64,000 nucleotides of DNA from Tillandsia leiboldiana (taxonomy: Eukaryota > Streptophyta > Magnoliopsida > Poales > Bromeliaceae), in the NCBI GenBank assembly GCA_029204045.2, contig CM055065.1:12847024-12911023 (forward strand), in the 5' to 3' direction. Below the pieces are notes generated by a model. The model saw nothing but the letters and a program-made list of their open reading frames with translations. It did not search any database and was not told the origin of the DNA. Made by a program: the position numbers and the translations under genes. Positions 20,401 to 32,368 of the stretch are shown here, in pieces (the stretch's first letter is position 1; each line of letters opens with the position of its first letter).

Positions 20401-22577
20401 GAAGACTGACCGTCTCCGAAAACTACAAGTCCTCCGGAGATTTTCTCAAAATTTTGAAAGCAGTTTTTGTCACCGGTCATGTGACGGGAACAACCGCTAT
20501 CCAAATACCAAGACGAATTATCATATGCATGCAAGGAAATATTTGTAACAAGACAAGGGAAGATTTCACCTTTGCGTACCCAAACCTTTCGAGTTTTGGT
20601 GTACGTCGGAAATGATTGTGAAGTTGATACCTTTGGTGAAAGCGTCTTGTTTGATCCATCGCTTTTCCTTGAAGTCGTCGTCGTCTTGTTTGATGAACTA
20701 CCGAGGCTCTTTTCCTTCGAATAATTTGCATTTGATTTCCGAGGAATCACCCTTTTGGTAGTCGTTGCAAGAAGTGCTTGAGTTGACCGTTTGGCTCCCA
20801 TCTTGCAATTTCTCCTTATGTGCCCTGCAAAATTACAACGAAAACATACCTTAGTGCTTGACGATTCCGAAGAGGGTGAAGTAGGCTTGTTGTCGTTGCT
20901 TGTCGTGAATTCCGGTGTCGGAGGAGGAGATACCGACTGAGGCACAAAAACTGTCCCAACCGAACTAAAATTGTCTTCAGTTCGATTGTATCCGAGGCCG
21001 AACTTGTTTGATTGACCAAGACCAAGAAGCTTATCCAACTTACTCCTTCCTGATGAAAATCGCTGCAAGTCATCCTTGAGTTGGAGAATGGTCTCTGTCA
21101 TTTTCAATTTTTCCTGTCGAGCCTCGCCGTTGAGCTTCAAGAAGTAATTCGCTTTGTTCACCATATCTATATAATTCTTCTCGAGTTGCTCATTGGACTC
21201 TTGAAGGGAAACATTTGCTTTTATCAGATTATCCCTTTCCACTTCAAGATCGGTCGAGAGAGAAGTTACCCTTTTTACTTCTTCTTCGAGATCCTGCAAT
21301 CTCCCTCTCAACCCCTTGTTTTGCTTAGCCAGTTTCTTTGAATCCCTCAGAAGTCTGTGGTAGGCTAGAGCAAAATCTTCACCTTCCGAATTATCCGATT
21401 CATCGTCCGTTGCAATCTTTTCAACAGTGGAGTTGGACAATGACTCGGATGTACTTGCCATTAAGCACATGAAGGGTGAAGATGTGGACGCGTGGAACGC
21501 CGTTGCGTTATCTTCTTCATCACTTGATGATGACTCATTTGACGATGAGGTGTCATCCCAAGTGACGGCTTGCATCGCCTTCTTCTTGGACGGATTCTTA
21601 TTTGGACATTCCGTTGAGATATGGCCGTATCCTCGGCACTTGAAGCATTGGACTTGTCCTTCTGTGCTTTTCTTATCCTTAGAAAAACCCTCTTGCTTTC
21701 TTGACTTGTAACTTGAAGAACCCTTGCCTTTCTTCCACTTTCCGAAGGATGGAGTTTGCTTGAATTACCCCTTCGAAATTTCGGCGAAACTTCCTTGTCA
21801 AGAGAGCGAGCTGCTTCTCAAAGTCCTCCATAGATAGGTTCTCGTCATCGCCTGAGGAGGATGAATCCGCGTCTTCTTCTTTTGTTGTTTTCAAAGCATA
21901 ACCTGAAGACTTAGAAGAGGATGCCTTTCCCGAAGAATAGTTAGTAGGAAATGTCATTTCATAAGTTTGTAATGAACCAACTAATTCTTCTACATGGATT
22001 TCGTCCGGGTGTTTAATAGTTTCAATGGCTCTAACCTTGGAACGAAATCTTTCAGGAAGAGTTCTTAGTATTTTTCTTACAACTTTAAATTCTGGAATCT
22101 TCTCTCCCAAGTTAGAACATGAGTTTACGATATCTTGCAATCGTGTGTAATAGTCTGTGAACGATTCATTTTTCTGCCATGAAAATAGAGTCAAACTTGC
22201 TCGTAAGCATTTGCAGTTTCTGAATCTTCACAAGGTTAGTTCCCTCATGCGTAACTTGAAGAACATCCCAGATTTCTTTCGCAGTCTCACATGCCGAGAC
22301 GCGAGAGAACTCTGTTAGAGACAAAGCATTAAATAAAGCATTAATCCCTTTGCCATTGTAAAAGAAAAATTCTATCTCTTCCTTGGTCCATTTCGACCTA
22401 GGTTTGATGGTGCGAACAATCACCAATAAATTCAGTTGGATTAGTCCTTCCTAATTCAATTGATTGCCACACCCGTTCGTCGATGGAAATTAAAAAAGGC
22501 TTTTCATCCGTACTTTCCAGTACGCATAATTGTTCCATCGAAGAACGAGGTCTGTTGATGTTTCCACCTTCAACCAT
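17451..22577 (-). pseudogene. gag-pol: Gag-pol of nested copia element (copy at end of left contig)
   Basis: Full-length Sirevirus-type polyprotein with start codon at 22577. Order on the minus strand: gag (NESFTDYYTRLQDIV), first zinc knuckle, coiled coil, second knuckle CFRCNFAGHIRRNC, protease motif DSGCSRHMTGD, GAG-pre-integrase LWHERLGHINFKEL, integrase DRGGEF with PQQNGVVERKN, RT with YVDD, and RNase H. Nonsense changes shared with the second copy lie near 18839 (TGG to TGA) and 18209 (AAG or AAA to TAA). Another TGA in GGKWYIF lies near 19887. Extra single-base indels occur near 21765 and 22170, toward the contig end, and are not in the second copy, so they are probably sequencing errors. 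Confidence 0.88.
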
Positions 22578-22595
22578 TGTTTACAACCCTATTCC

Positions 22596-22607
22596 GCTCT
22601 GATACCA
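22596..22607 (-). other. PBS of nested copia element (left-contig copy)
   Basis: The plus strand reads GCTCTGATACCA, giving TGGTATCAGAGC on the minus strand, three bases from the LTR start at 22610. Confidence 0.85.
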
Positions 22608-22609
22608 CT

Positions 22610-22852
22610 TGTTGGTTATGTATAATTGGATCTAAATAGGGAAAAAACACCTAGAGGGGGGTGAATAGGTGTAAACAATAAACACTCAAAAATCTTTGCG
22701 ATATAAAACCCAATGCGGAAAAATAAATAACACGCAGAGATTTTTACGTGGAAAACTCCAAACCAGAGTAAAAACCACGGGACCGATAACACGGTGAAAT
22801 CCACTAGAATTAAACACGTACAAGGTGATATACCGTACTCACAGCACGACTC
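22610..22852 (-). mobile_element. 5' LTR fragment at left contig end
   Basis: The first 243 bp of the LTR (minus orientation, 3' end of the LTR) before the gap. It matches 29701-29943 with a few indels. The LTR stops abruptly at the N run. Confidence 0.85.
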
Positions 22853-22952
22853 NNNNNNNNNNNNNNNNNNNNNNNNNNNNNNNNNNNNNNNNNNNNNNNN
22901 NNNNNNNNNNNNNNNNNNNNNNNNNNNNNNNNNNNNNNNNNNNNNNNNNNNN
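22853..22952. other. Assembly gap, 100 N
   Basis: Exactly 100 N. The 7 kb to its left and the 7 kb to its right are the same sequence in the same orientation, so this is most likely a join between two contigs that actually overlap. Confidence 0.99.
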
Positions 22953-24542
22953 ATAGCACCAGAAGAAAAATGATCCATGTTGATCACCATTGCTATGGTT
23001 TCTTTGAAAAGAACTCTGTGACACCACTCAAGAACACGAAAATTTTAATTGTCAAAAATTTGGAAAATTGGTACCCAACAGACATTCTTCTGTACGAGGA
23101 GCTAGAATCAAATTATTTTGGGCAAAAAAATTAAAAATAGTATCAATCGGCATTATTGTCGAAAATTCCCTTATATGCCCTAAAACCGAAATTTTTTGAA
23201 ATCGAAGCCCAAAATTCGTTTATCTTTGAATACCTAGCATATATCAAAACTAATCTACCCAGAGTTTCTTATTTCAAAAAGAAATTTGATCAAAACCATC
23301 CACAAACGAAATAGATACAAATTTCATCACGTTTTGGAGGAAGATATGAAACACTGTGAAAAAACCGAGATTTTGATCAATAAACTTACTTGAAGTCGAA
23401 GAACTTGAGTTTGTAAGCTCCAAGATGGATGAATTCTAGAGAGAAAGCTCTGGAAACTTTGGAACAAAAGATTGGAGTAAAAGAAATCAAAACCCTTTGT
23501 TCTTTATAAAACCTAGCCGCGATCCGGATCAGTTCGTGATTACGATCCGGATCGGCTACCCGCAGAGAAATCTGCATTCTGGATCCGGATCGGCAGGGCA
23601 GGTCCAATCCGGATCGGCTCCAACTTTTTCTTAGAAAATTAGAAAAATTCTGAAAACACCAGAAAAAAATTTTGTAAGCACTTTTGTGTATCAACCTTTA
23701 AATAAAATCATCGTTCATACAACAAGAAATAGATTATGCCAAATCTATCAATACATCCAACAAATGAAACGAAAATTTATAAAAAATTAAATCCCTTAAA
23801 GTTTGAACAACTTCAATTACATCTAACTTGATCTTATGAGTAATGCCTTTATCAAATCATCAATTCGGTAAAGAAAATGAAATACAAAGATCAATAGATG
23901 TCTGAAATCCCAAATATGGTAGATAATTTATCTAGACAATCTGTTGAAGAGAGTGGCTCTTTGAGCATCTTTCATTAAAATCCACCTTATACCAACCTTG
24001 AAATTTGACAGAGTCAAGTATTTCAACATGCATTTTATTAATCAAACTTGAAAAACCTTGCTTGGTATACATGTGGTAGCTGCACACAGTACTCGACGAC
24101 CGAGGTGGTAGCTCTTTCCTCCATGTGGTGGTAGTTTTCACACTCCTCATTGGGATGTAACTCTTTCCACATCTTTTGAGCATAATACTTTTTCTTTGAC
24201 TCCCCCTCAATTGGCTATCATTATTTAAGATATAAAGTATTCAACCAAACATTGATCTCGATTTCATACTCGACTAAATAGTCAAATAAGATAATAACTA
24301 TACCAAGAGATCATTGAGAGAGAAATTGACTTTGATCAAAACAAAGATGAGATAATTGACATAAATGATCATTGCATCAAATGAATATTATGATAATCCA
24401 AAGCATAATAGATTTCTAAATATATAAAAGGATGCAGTTAAAGTCAATAACAACTAATGCTCAATTAATATTCTATGTCTAAGCATAGATGATGAACAAA
24501 AACACAAAAACAAAACCTAACCTAAACAAAAGTTCAAAAAGA
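22953..24542 (-). pseudogene. Second copy of additional-ORF start, leader, internal promoter and spacer
   Basis: This corresponds to 15846-17450 but with many single-base homopolymer differences. It begins at about codon 13 of the additional ORF, whose frame is already shifted by an inserted base near 22980. TATA and palindromes are at about 23500-23615. One pair is stretched by a duplicated GGCA. The density of indels falls away from the gap, as expected for a poorly polished contig end. Confidence 0.8.
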
Positions 24543-27500
24543 GGTTATTCAAGGAAAGCATTCCAATTGCTTTACACAAATTAATAAAACGTTTTTGATC
24601 CAAAGGTTTTGTTAAAAAGTCAGCTAATTGATCTTCCGTTGAAATGTAGGAAATTTGAAAAATATTTGATTCAACTAGCTCTCTAAGAAAATGATATCTA
24701 AGTTCAATGTGTTTTGTTCTAGAGTGCAACACAGGGTTTTTGGAAATGTTATAGCACTAGTGTTGTCACATAAAACAGTTACCGAAGTTGCTGAAATCCG
24801 AAGTCGCTCAACACAGCTTTTCATCCAAATGAGTTGAGTTGAACAACTACCCGCTGAGATGTATTCCGCTTCGGCAGTCGAGAGTGCAATGCAGTTTTGC
24901 TTTTTACTATGCCATACAACAAGGCAATGGCCAAGATAAAAACATGCACCACTCGTACTTTTCCGATCATCCACAGATCCTGCCCAATCGGCATCTGAGT
25001 ATCCAATAATATCTAGACTTGTTCCCATAGGATACCAAATTCCAAAATTTACAGTTCCTTTGACGTACCGGATGATCCGTTTCACCGCTTTCAGGTGATC
25101 CTCCTTTGGTGCTGATTGATATCTCGCGCAAATCCCAACACTAAAGGATATGTCCGGGCGACTAGCTGTGAGGTAGAGTAGACTTCCAATCATGCTTCTA
25201 TAGAGTTTCTCGTCTACACTATCACTAAGAGATTCACTTCCTAATCCCTTATTGCTAGTTCCCATAGGAGTAGGAAAATCTTTAGAATCTTCTAATCCGA
25301 ATTACTTTACCAACTCCTTAGCATACTTGGATTGACACAGATGGATGCCTTCATCATTTTGTTTCACTTGCAATCCAAGAAAGTATGTCAGTTCCCCCAT
25401 CATAGACATCTCAAATTCGCTTTCCATGGTTTCTGCGAACTTAGAAGCATCATTATCCTTTGTTGCTCCAAATACAATGTCATCGACATAGATTTGTGCA
25501 ACGATAAAGTTATTTTCATAATGCTTCACAAAGAGAGTCCGATCTGCTCCCCCTCGAGTATAGCCCTTCTCCAAGAGGTGCTTTGTCAACCTTTCGTACC
25601 ACACTCGCGGTGCTTGTTTTAAACCGTAAAGAGCCTTTTTCAAACGAAAAATATGGTTAGCTAGTTTACAGTCTACAAAACCTTTCTGTTGAGCCACATA
25701 AACTTCCTTATTTAAAAACCCATTTAAAAACGCGCTCTTAACGTCCATTTGAAAGAGTTTTATTTTAAAGTGACAAGCAATAGCGAATAAGATACGAATG
25801 GACTCGAGTCTAGCTACAGGGGCGAACGTTTCATCAAAGTCTATACCTTCTATTTGAGAGTAGCCTTGAGCAACTAAACGGCTTTGTTCCTGATGATGGT
25901 ACCATCCTCATTTTTCTTGTTCTTGAAAATTCATTTAGTACCGATCACATTGTGTTGCTTCGGAGGCGTCGTTAATTCCCAGACTTTGTTGCGTTCAAAC
26001 TGATGGAGCTCTTCCTGCATTGCTTCAATCCAGTAGTCATCCTGAAGAGCTTCATCGATATTCTTTGGTTCGATCATGGAAACGTAACAAGCGAATCCAC
26101 AGACCAACTGTCTCCGAGTTTTGACTCCTTCTTGTGGGTCTCCAATAATGTTCGATTCAGGATGATCCTTGGAGATGCGTAACGTTTGATGTAATGGAGT
26201 ACTCGGAGGTACATGAGATGATTCCTGCACATCAGATAGACTTGAAGAACCATTAGATGCATCATTAATATTGGAAGTATTATCATGAGAAGATGCATTT
26301 ACAGGAGTATCATCATCAAGAGAGATATCAGGGGTAGATTTATCAGATGCAAAGTGGAAAGCTTCATCTACTTTAATATTTATAGATTCTACGATCGTCT
26401 TAGATTCCAAGTTAAATACCCGATATGCTCTACTATTTGTAGAATACCCCAAGAAAATCCCTTCGTCACTTCGAGAGTCAAACTTTCCAAGATTTTCGCG
26501 GTCACGTAAAATGTAACATCGACTCCCAAAGATGTGAAAATATTTGATGTTGGGTTTTCTACAACACCATAGCTCATATGGTGTATTTAACGTTCCCGGG
26601 CGCAAATAAACTCGATTAATAACATAGATTGCAGTGTTCACAGCTTCAGCCCAAAAATGTAGCGGTAAATTCCGGCTGTGAAGCATAACACGTGCCATCT
26701 CTTGTACAACCCTGTTTTTGCGCTCGACAACACCATTCTGTTGAGGTGTATAGGGTGCTGAGAATTCATGCTTAATGCCGTTGGAAGTGCAAAAATCAAT
26801 GAATTTAGAGTTTATGAATTCTCCACCTCTATCACTTCTAACACGAATGATCTTTTCATTCTTTTCAATCATAATACGAAGGCAAATCTCGTGAGAAGAA
26901 TCAAAAGTATCAGCTTTCTCTTTTAAAAATGCTACCCAAGAATACCGAGAGAAATCATCAACCAACAAGAAAATATATCATTACCTCCCAATGATGGTTG
27001 ACGTGTCGGCCCCATAAGATCCATATGCAATAATTCCAAGGGCCGTTTGGTACCGACGTGATTCAAGTTCTTGTGTGCAGTCCTAGATTGCTTTCCCTTT
27101 TGACAACTACCACACACAATGTTTTGTTTAAGTGAAAGTTTAGCAACCCCCTTGACCACGTCTTTGTTTGAAATTCTAGCAAGTTCCTTAAAATTTATGT
27201 GTCCTAGCCTTTCATGCCAAAGTGTTTCATTATTCAAAGAGGCTAAGTTATAATTTTCAGAAATTTTATTGGGAACAACATAACAATTGTTTTCAGATCT
27301 AACCCCTTTTAAAAAGAAAACATGATCCTTATCAGTTACAATGCATTCAACAGATGAAAAATTAACAGAAAAACTATTGTCACAAAGTTGACTGATACTT
27401 ATGAGGTTAGTCTTAAGCCCATCAACAAATAATACATTATTCAGAATCGGGCCATCTGGAATAGCTACTGTTCCTTTTCCAACAATTTTGGAAGACTGAC

Positions 27501-29667
27501 CGTCTCCGAAAACTACAAGTCCTCCGGAGATTTTCTCAAAATTTTGAAAGCAGTTTTTGTCACCGGTCATGTGACGGGAACAACCGCTATCCAAATACCA
27601 AGACGAATTATCATATGCATGCAAGGAAATATTTGTAACAAGACAAGGGAAGATTTCACCTTTGCGTACCCAAACCTTTCGAGTTTTGGTGTACGTCGGA
27701 AATGATTGTGAAGTTGATACCTTTGGTGAAAGCGTCTTGTTTGATCCATCGCTTTTCCTTGAAGTCGTCGTCGTCTTGTTTGATGAACTACCGAGGCTCT
27801 TTTCCTTCGAATAATTTGCATTTGATTTCCGAGGAATCACCCTTTTGGTAGTCGTTGCAAGAAGTGCTTGAGTTGACCGTTTGGCTCCCATCTTGCAATT
27901 TCTCCTTATGTGCCCTGCAAAATTACAACGAAAACATACCTTAGTGCTTGACGATTCCGAAGAGGGTGAAGTAGGCTTGTTGTCGTTGCTTGTCGTGAAT
28001 TCCGGTGTCGGAGGAGGAGATACCGACTGAGGCACAAAAACTGTCCCAACCGAACTAAAATTGTCTTCAGTTCGATTGTATCCGAGGCCGAACTTGTTTG
28101 ATTGACCAAGACCAAGAAGCTTATCCAACTTACTCCTTCCTGATGAAAATCGCTGCAAGTCATCCTTGAGTTGGAGAATGGTCTCTGTCATTTTCAATTT
28201 TTCCTGTCGAGCCTCGCCGTTGAGCTTCAAGAAGTAATTCGCTTTGTTCACCATATCTATATAATTCTTCTCGAGTTGCTCATTGGACTCTTGAAGGGAA
28301 ACATTTGCTTTTATCAGATTATCCCTTTCCACTTCAAGATCGGTCGAGAGAGAAGTTACCCTTTTTACTTCTTCTTCGAGATCCTGCAATCTCCCTCTCA
28401 ACCCCTTGTTTTGCTTAGCCAGTTTCTTTGAATCCCTCAGAAGTCTGTGGTAGGCTAGAGCAAAATCTTCACCTTCCGAATTATCCGATTCATCGTCCGT
28501 TGCAATCTTTTCAACAGTGGAGTTGGACAATGACTCGGATGTACTTGCCATTAAGCACATGAAGGGTGAAGATGTGGACGCGTGGAACGCCGTTGCGTTA
28601 TCTTCTTCATCACTTGATGATGACTCATTTGACGATGAGGTGTCATCCCAAGTGACGGCTTGCATCGCCTTCTTCTTGGACGGATTCTTATTTGGACATT
28701 CCGTTGAGATATGGCCGTATCCTCGGCACTTGAAGCATTGGACTTGTCCTTCTGTGCTTTTCTTATCCTTAGAAAAACCCTCTTGCTTTCTTGACTTGTA
28801 ACTTGAAGAACCCTTGCCTTTCTTCCACTTTCCGAAGGATGGAGTTTTGCTTGAATTACCCCTTCGAAAATTTCGGCGAAACTTCCTTGTCAAGAGAGCG
28901 AGCTGCTTCTCAAAGTCCTCCATAGATAGGTTCTCGTCATCGCCTGAGGAGGATGAATCCGCGTCTTCTTCTTTTGTTGTTTTCAAAGCATAACCTGAAG
29001 ACTTAGAAGAGGATGCCTTTCCCGAAGAATAGTTAGTAGGAAATGTCATTTCATAAGTTTGTAATGAACCAACTAATTCTTCTACATGGATTTCGTCCGG
29101 GTGTTTAATAGTTTCAATGGCTCTAACCTTGGAACGAAATCTTTCAGGAAGAGTTCTTAGTATTTTTCTTACAACTTTAAATTCTGGAATCTTCTCTCCC
29201 AAGTTAGAACATGAGTTTACGATATCTTGCAATCGTGTGTAATAGTCTGTGAACGATTCATTTTCTGCCATGAAAATAGAGTCAAACTTGCTCGTAAGCA
29301 TTTGCAGTTTCTGAATCTTCACAAGGTTAGTTCCCTCATGCGTAACTTGAAGAACATCCCAGATTTCTTTCGCAGTCTCACATGCCGAGACGCGAGAGAA
29401 CTCTGTTAGAGACAAAGCATTAAATAAAGCATTAATCCCTTTGCCATTGTAAGAAGAAAAATCTATCTCTTCCTTGGTCCATTTCGACCTAGGTTTGATG
29501 GTGCGAACATCACCAATAAATTCAGTTGGATTAGTCCTTCCTAATTCAATTGATTGCCACACCCGTTCGTCGATGGAAATTAAAAAGGCTTTCATCCGTA
29601 CTTTCCAGTACGCATAATTTGTTCCATCGAAGAACGGAGGTCTGTTGATGTTTCCACCTTCAACCAT
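24543..29667 (-). pseudogene. gag-pol: Gag-pol of nested copia element (copy in right contig)
   Basis: The same polyprotein as 17451-22577. Gag through the start of integrase is a single 911-codon frame (26932-29667) starting MVEGGNINRPPFFDGTNYAYW. Domains: gag UBN2-like region, zinc knuckle CFKCRGYGHISTEC near residue 315, coiled coil at about 400-520, second knuckle near 600, protease DSG near 705, GAG-pre-integrase near 815. A missing A near 26980 shifts frame just before the integrase core. RT and RNase H follow in pieces (25931-26968, 25302-25748, 24675-25265). The RT-region nonsense changes are identical to the left copy, as expected if both are the same locus. Confidence 0.88.
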
Positions 29668-29686
29668 TGTTTACAACCCTATTCCC

Positions 29687-29698
29687 GCTCTGATACCA
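29687..29698 (-). other. PBS of nested copia element (right-contig copy)
   Basis: GCTCTGATACCA on the plus strand, next to the 5' LTR boundary at 29701. Confidence 0.88.
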
Positions 29699-29700
29699 CT

Positions 29701-31035
29701 TGTTGGGTTATGTATAATTGGATCTAAATAGGGAAAAAACACCTAGAGGGGGGTGAATAGGTGTAAACAATAAACACTCAAAAATCTTTGCGATATAAAA
29801 CCCAATGCGGAAAAATAAATAACACGCAGAGATTTTTACGTGGAAAACTCCAAACCAGAGTAAAAAACCACGGGACCGATAACACGGTGAAATCCACTAG
29901 AATTAAACACGTACAAGGTGATATACCGTACTCACAGACGACTCAACCTTTTCCATACGCTCCTAGTTGATCTTCTCCGCTCGCTCCACGACGCTTCTCG
30001 AATCCACGATCTGCGCCCAACGCCGAATCCACAGCGTCCAACGTCGAGTCCACGACGTCCGACCGAATCCACGGTCTTCACCCAGTAGCACGCTTCGAAT
30101 CCACGAACGTACCTCGCTCTGAATCCACGAGAGCGGTAGCACCTTGAATCCACAAGGCCACGCGAGTCCACGCGCCGATTTGGGATAAATCGTTGATTTT
30201 TGGGTCGTGATGATCCGCCGAATACTTAGATTAGAAATAGATCGGAAATACCATCTAAGTATTCATTGATTTGATTCTACTCAAAATGTGAGTATGAAAA
30301 CCTAGAATCAAATCAATCAATATAGATGAAGAAACATAAGATTAAATCTCTTGATTTCTTTTCTTCTCTATATGTGGATCTTAGGCCGTATAAGATGATA
30401 TTTGATTATGATGGCTATTTGGATTAACCCTAGAAAAAGAATCATAGGGTCTATTTATAGGTTAGAAACCCTTGGAAAAAGATAAGGATCAAAAACTATC
30501 TTTGTCTGGAATTTTACATGACGACGATCCGGATCGGAGTTCGGCGATCCGGATTGCAGTAGCGTGAAAAACAGTTTCCAGAAAAACGAAGGTTCGGGAT
30601 CCGGATCGAAGTGCCTGATCCGGATCGTTCATACAGTTTCACCAAACATCAACGTTCGGGATCCGGATTGGAAAGCCTGATCCGGATCGTTCATAAAACT
30701 TGGTAAAACTAGTGTTCGGGATCCGGATCAAAAGTGGCTACGATCCGGATCGAACTTGTGTATGAACGAACAACCTTCGGGATCCGGATTGAAGAGTCCG
30801 ATCTGGATCCTGAACATGTCCCATGTCCATTTTTGATATTTATGCAATCACAAGTTCATCCAAGTGTTTCTACACTATAAGAAGTATTCGGATCACCAAA
30901 GATATTAAGTTAAACATACCTGATCCTTTTGAATTCTTCTTTCTTGAGATTGAGTTATATGATCCAACCTTCTTTACCTTCAATCTTCAAGACTTAACCG
31001 AATTCACGAAATACGCCAACTTAAATTCCGTAACA
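29701..31035 (-). mobile_element. 5' LTR of nested minus-strand copia element
   Basis: 1335 bp, reading TGTTACGG...ACCCAACA on the minus strand. It carries the stem-loop array at 30000-30171 and palindrome pairs at 30526-30809. It is followed by the AAATC duplication at 31036. It is the partner of 13006-14341, with about 1-1.5% differences by eye. Confidence 0.9.
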
Positions 31036-31040
31036 AAATC
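31036..31040. repeat. Target-site duplication AAATC (right)
   Basis: Matches 13001-13005. The following CAGTGCTTCAAATGCCGAGG completes the interrupted zinc knuckle of the older gag. Confidence 0.9.
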
Positions 31041-32368
31041 CAGTGCTTCAAATGCCGAGGTTATGGCCATATTTCAACGGAGTGTCCCAACAAGAATCCG
31101 TCAAAGAAGAAGGCTATGCAAGCCGTCACATGGGATGACACTTCCTCTTCTGATGAGTCATCTTCCAGTGATGAGGATAATAGCGCCACAACATTCATGG
31201 CGTCCACAACTTCACCTTTCGTGTGTTTATCAGCGACCTCCTCTGGTTCATTATCCATCTCCTCCTTGAATGAAAAAACTGTAACGGATGATGAACCGAG
31301 TGATTCCGAAGGTGAAGACTTTGCTTTTGCCTACCATAAATTATTGAAGGATTCTAAGAAATTGGCAAAGTATAAAAAGAGTTTGAGAAGAAGGTTGTGG
31401 GATCTTGAAGAACAAGCTAAAAAGGCAACTTCTTTCTCAAACGCTCTTGAAGAGGAAAGGGATAGTTTGATCAAAATAAATGTTTTCCTTCAAGAGAAGA
31501 ACGAGCATTTCGAGAAGAAAAATATCAAGTTGGTGGATAAAGCTAATTACTTCTTGAAGCTCCACTCCGAGGGTAAACAAGAAAAATTGGAGATGACGAA
31601 GACCATATTCCAACTTAAGGAAGATTTGAAACGATTCTCTTCTGGAAGGAGCAAGTTGGATAAGCTGCTTGGTCTTGGTCAAACGAACCGTTTGGGCCTT
31701 GGATACACTCGAACCGGCGAGGATCCAAGTTCGAGTGGTACGAAGTTTGTGCCCCAGTCGGTTTCTCCTCCTCCGATGAAAAACATTGCATCCAACGTTA
31801 ACAAGTCTACCTCAATTCGGTCAAGATCAAATCTTTCCAAGGTATATTATCGTTGTGGTTTTACATGGCACATTAGACGAAATTGCAAGTTTGAAGCCAA
31901 GTGGACAAATCAAGCAAAACTTGCAATAACTACCTACAAGTTCGTCCACCAGGAAATTCGCAAGAACCATCCAAAGGTGAAGAACAATGGTAGTACACCA
32001 CACAAGACGACGTCATCATGGATTCCAAAGAAAAGTGATCAACCGAACAAGACGCGTTCACCAAGGAGATCAACTTCACGATCATTGCCGACGTATTTCA
32101 AAACTCGTAAAGTTTGGGTGCGCAAAGGTGAACTCTTCCCATGTCTTGTCATTCATACATCACTACATGCATATGACAATTCGTCTTGGTATCTGGATAG
32201 TGGATGTTCTCGTCACATGACTGGTGATAAAAACTATTTTCAATCTTTAAAGAAAACCTCGAGAGGACTTGTAGTTTTCGAAGATGGACGATCTTCAAAA
32301 ATAGTTGGCAAAGGAACAATTGCTATTCCATATGGCCCGGTTTTGAACAATGTTTTATTTGTTGAAGG
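31041..32368 (+). pseudogene. gag-pol: Gag-pol of older copia element, continued to protease
   Basis: This resumes at CFKCRGYGHISTEC (first zinc knuckle), followed by an acidic Ser-rich stretch (DDTSSSDESSSSDED). The coiled-coil gag C-terminus follows, then a decayed second knuckle (YYRCGFTWHIRRNC, first Cys lost) and the protease motif WYLDSGCSRHMTGD. From 31116 the frame is open to 32368. There the sequence changes after LFVEG, just before GAG-pre-integrase, where a gypsy LTR begins. The remaining integrase, RT and RNase H of this element are not found elsewhere in the window. Confidence 0.88.

Larger units (their letters stand above)
13006..31035 (-). mobile_element. Nested copia (Sirevirus-type) element, minus strand, interior shown twice
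   Basis: A complete copia insertion bounded by LTRs (13006-14341 and 29701-31035) and AAATC duplications. Reading from the right: 5' LTR, PBS, gag-pol, spacer, internal promoter, additional ORF, PPT, 3' LTR. The interior 15846-22852 is repeated almost exactly at 22953-29943 around the 100-N gap, so the true length is probably about 10.9 kb. Hand comparison of the two LTRs shows about 15-20 differences over 1335 bp, implying a fairly young insertion. It interrupts the older gag at 13005/31041. Confidence 0.85.

Noticed and set aside
22616..22990. Frames running through the N gap
   Set aside because: They translate unknown bases. No evidence that the two sides are contiguous.
15846..29943. A true tandem duplication of a whole retrotransposon interior
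   Set aside because: The 100-N gap, the shared nonsense mutations, indel-rich contig ends and a single pair of target-site duplications fit an assembly artefact better. Not fully excluded without reads.
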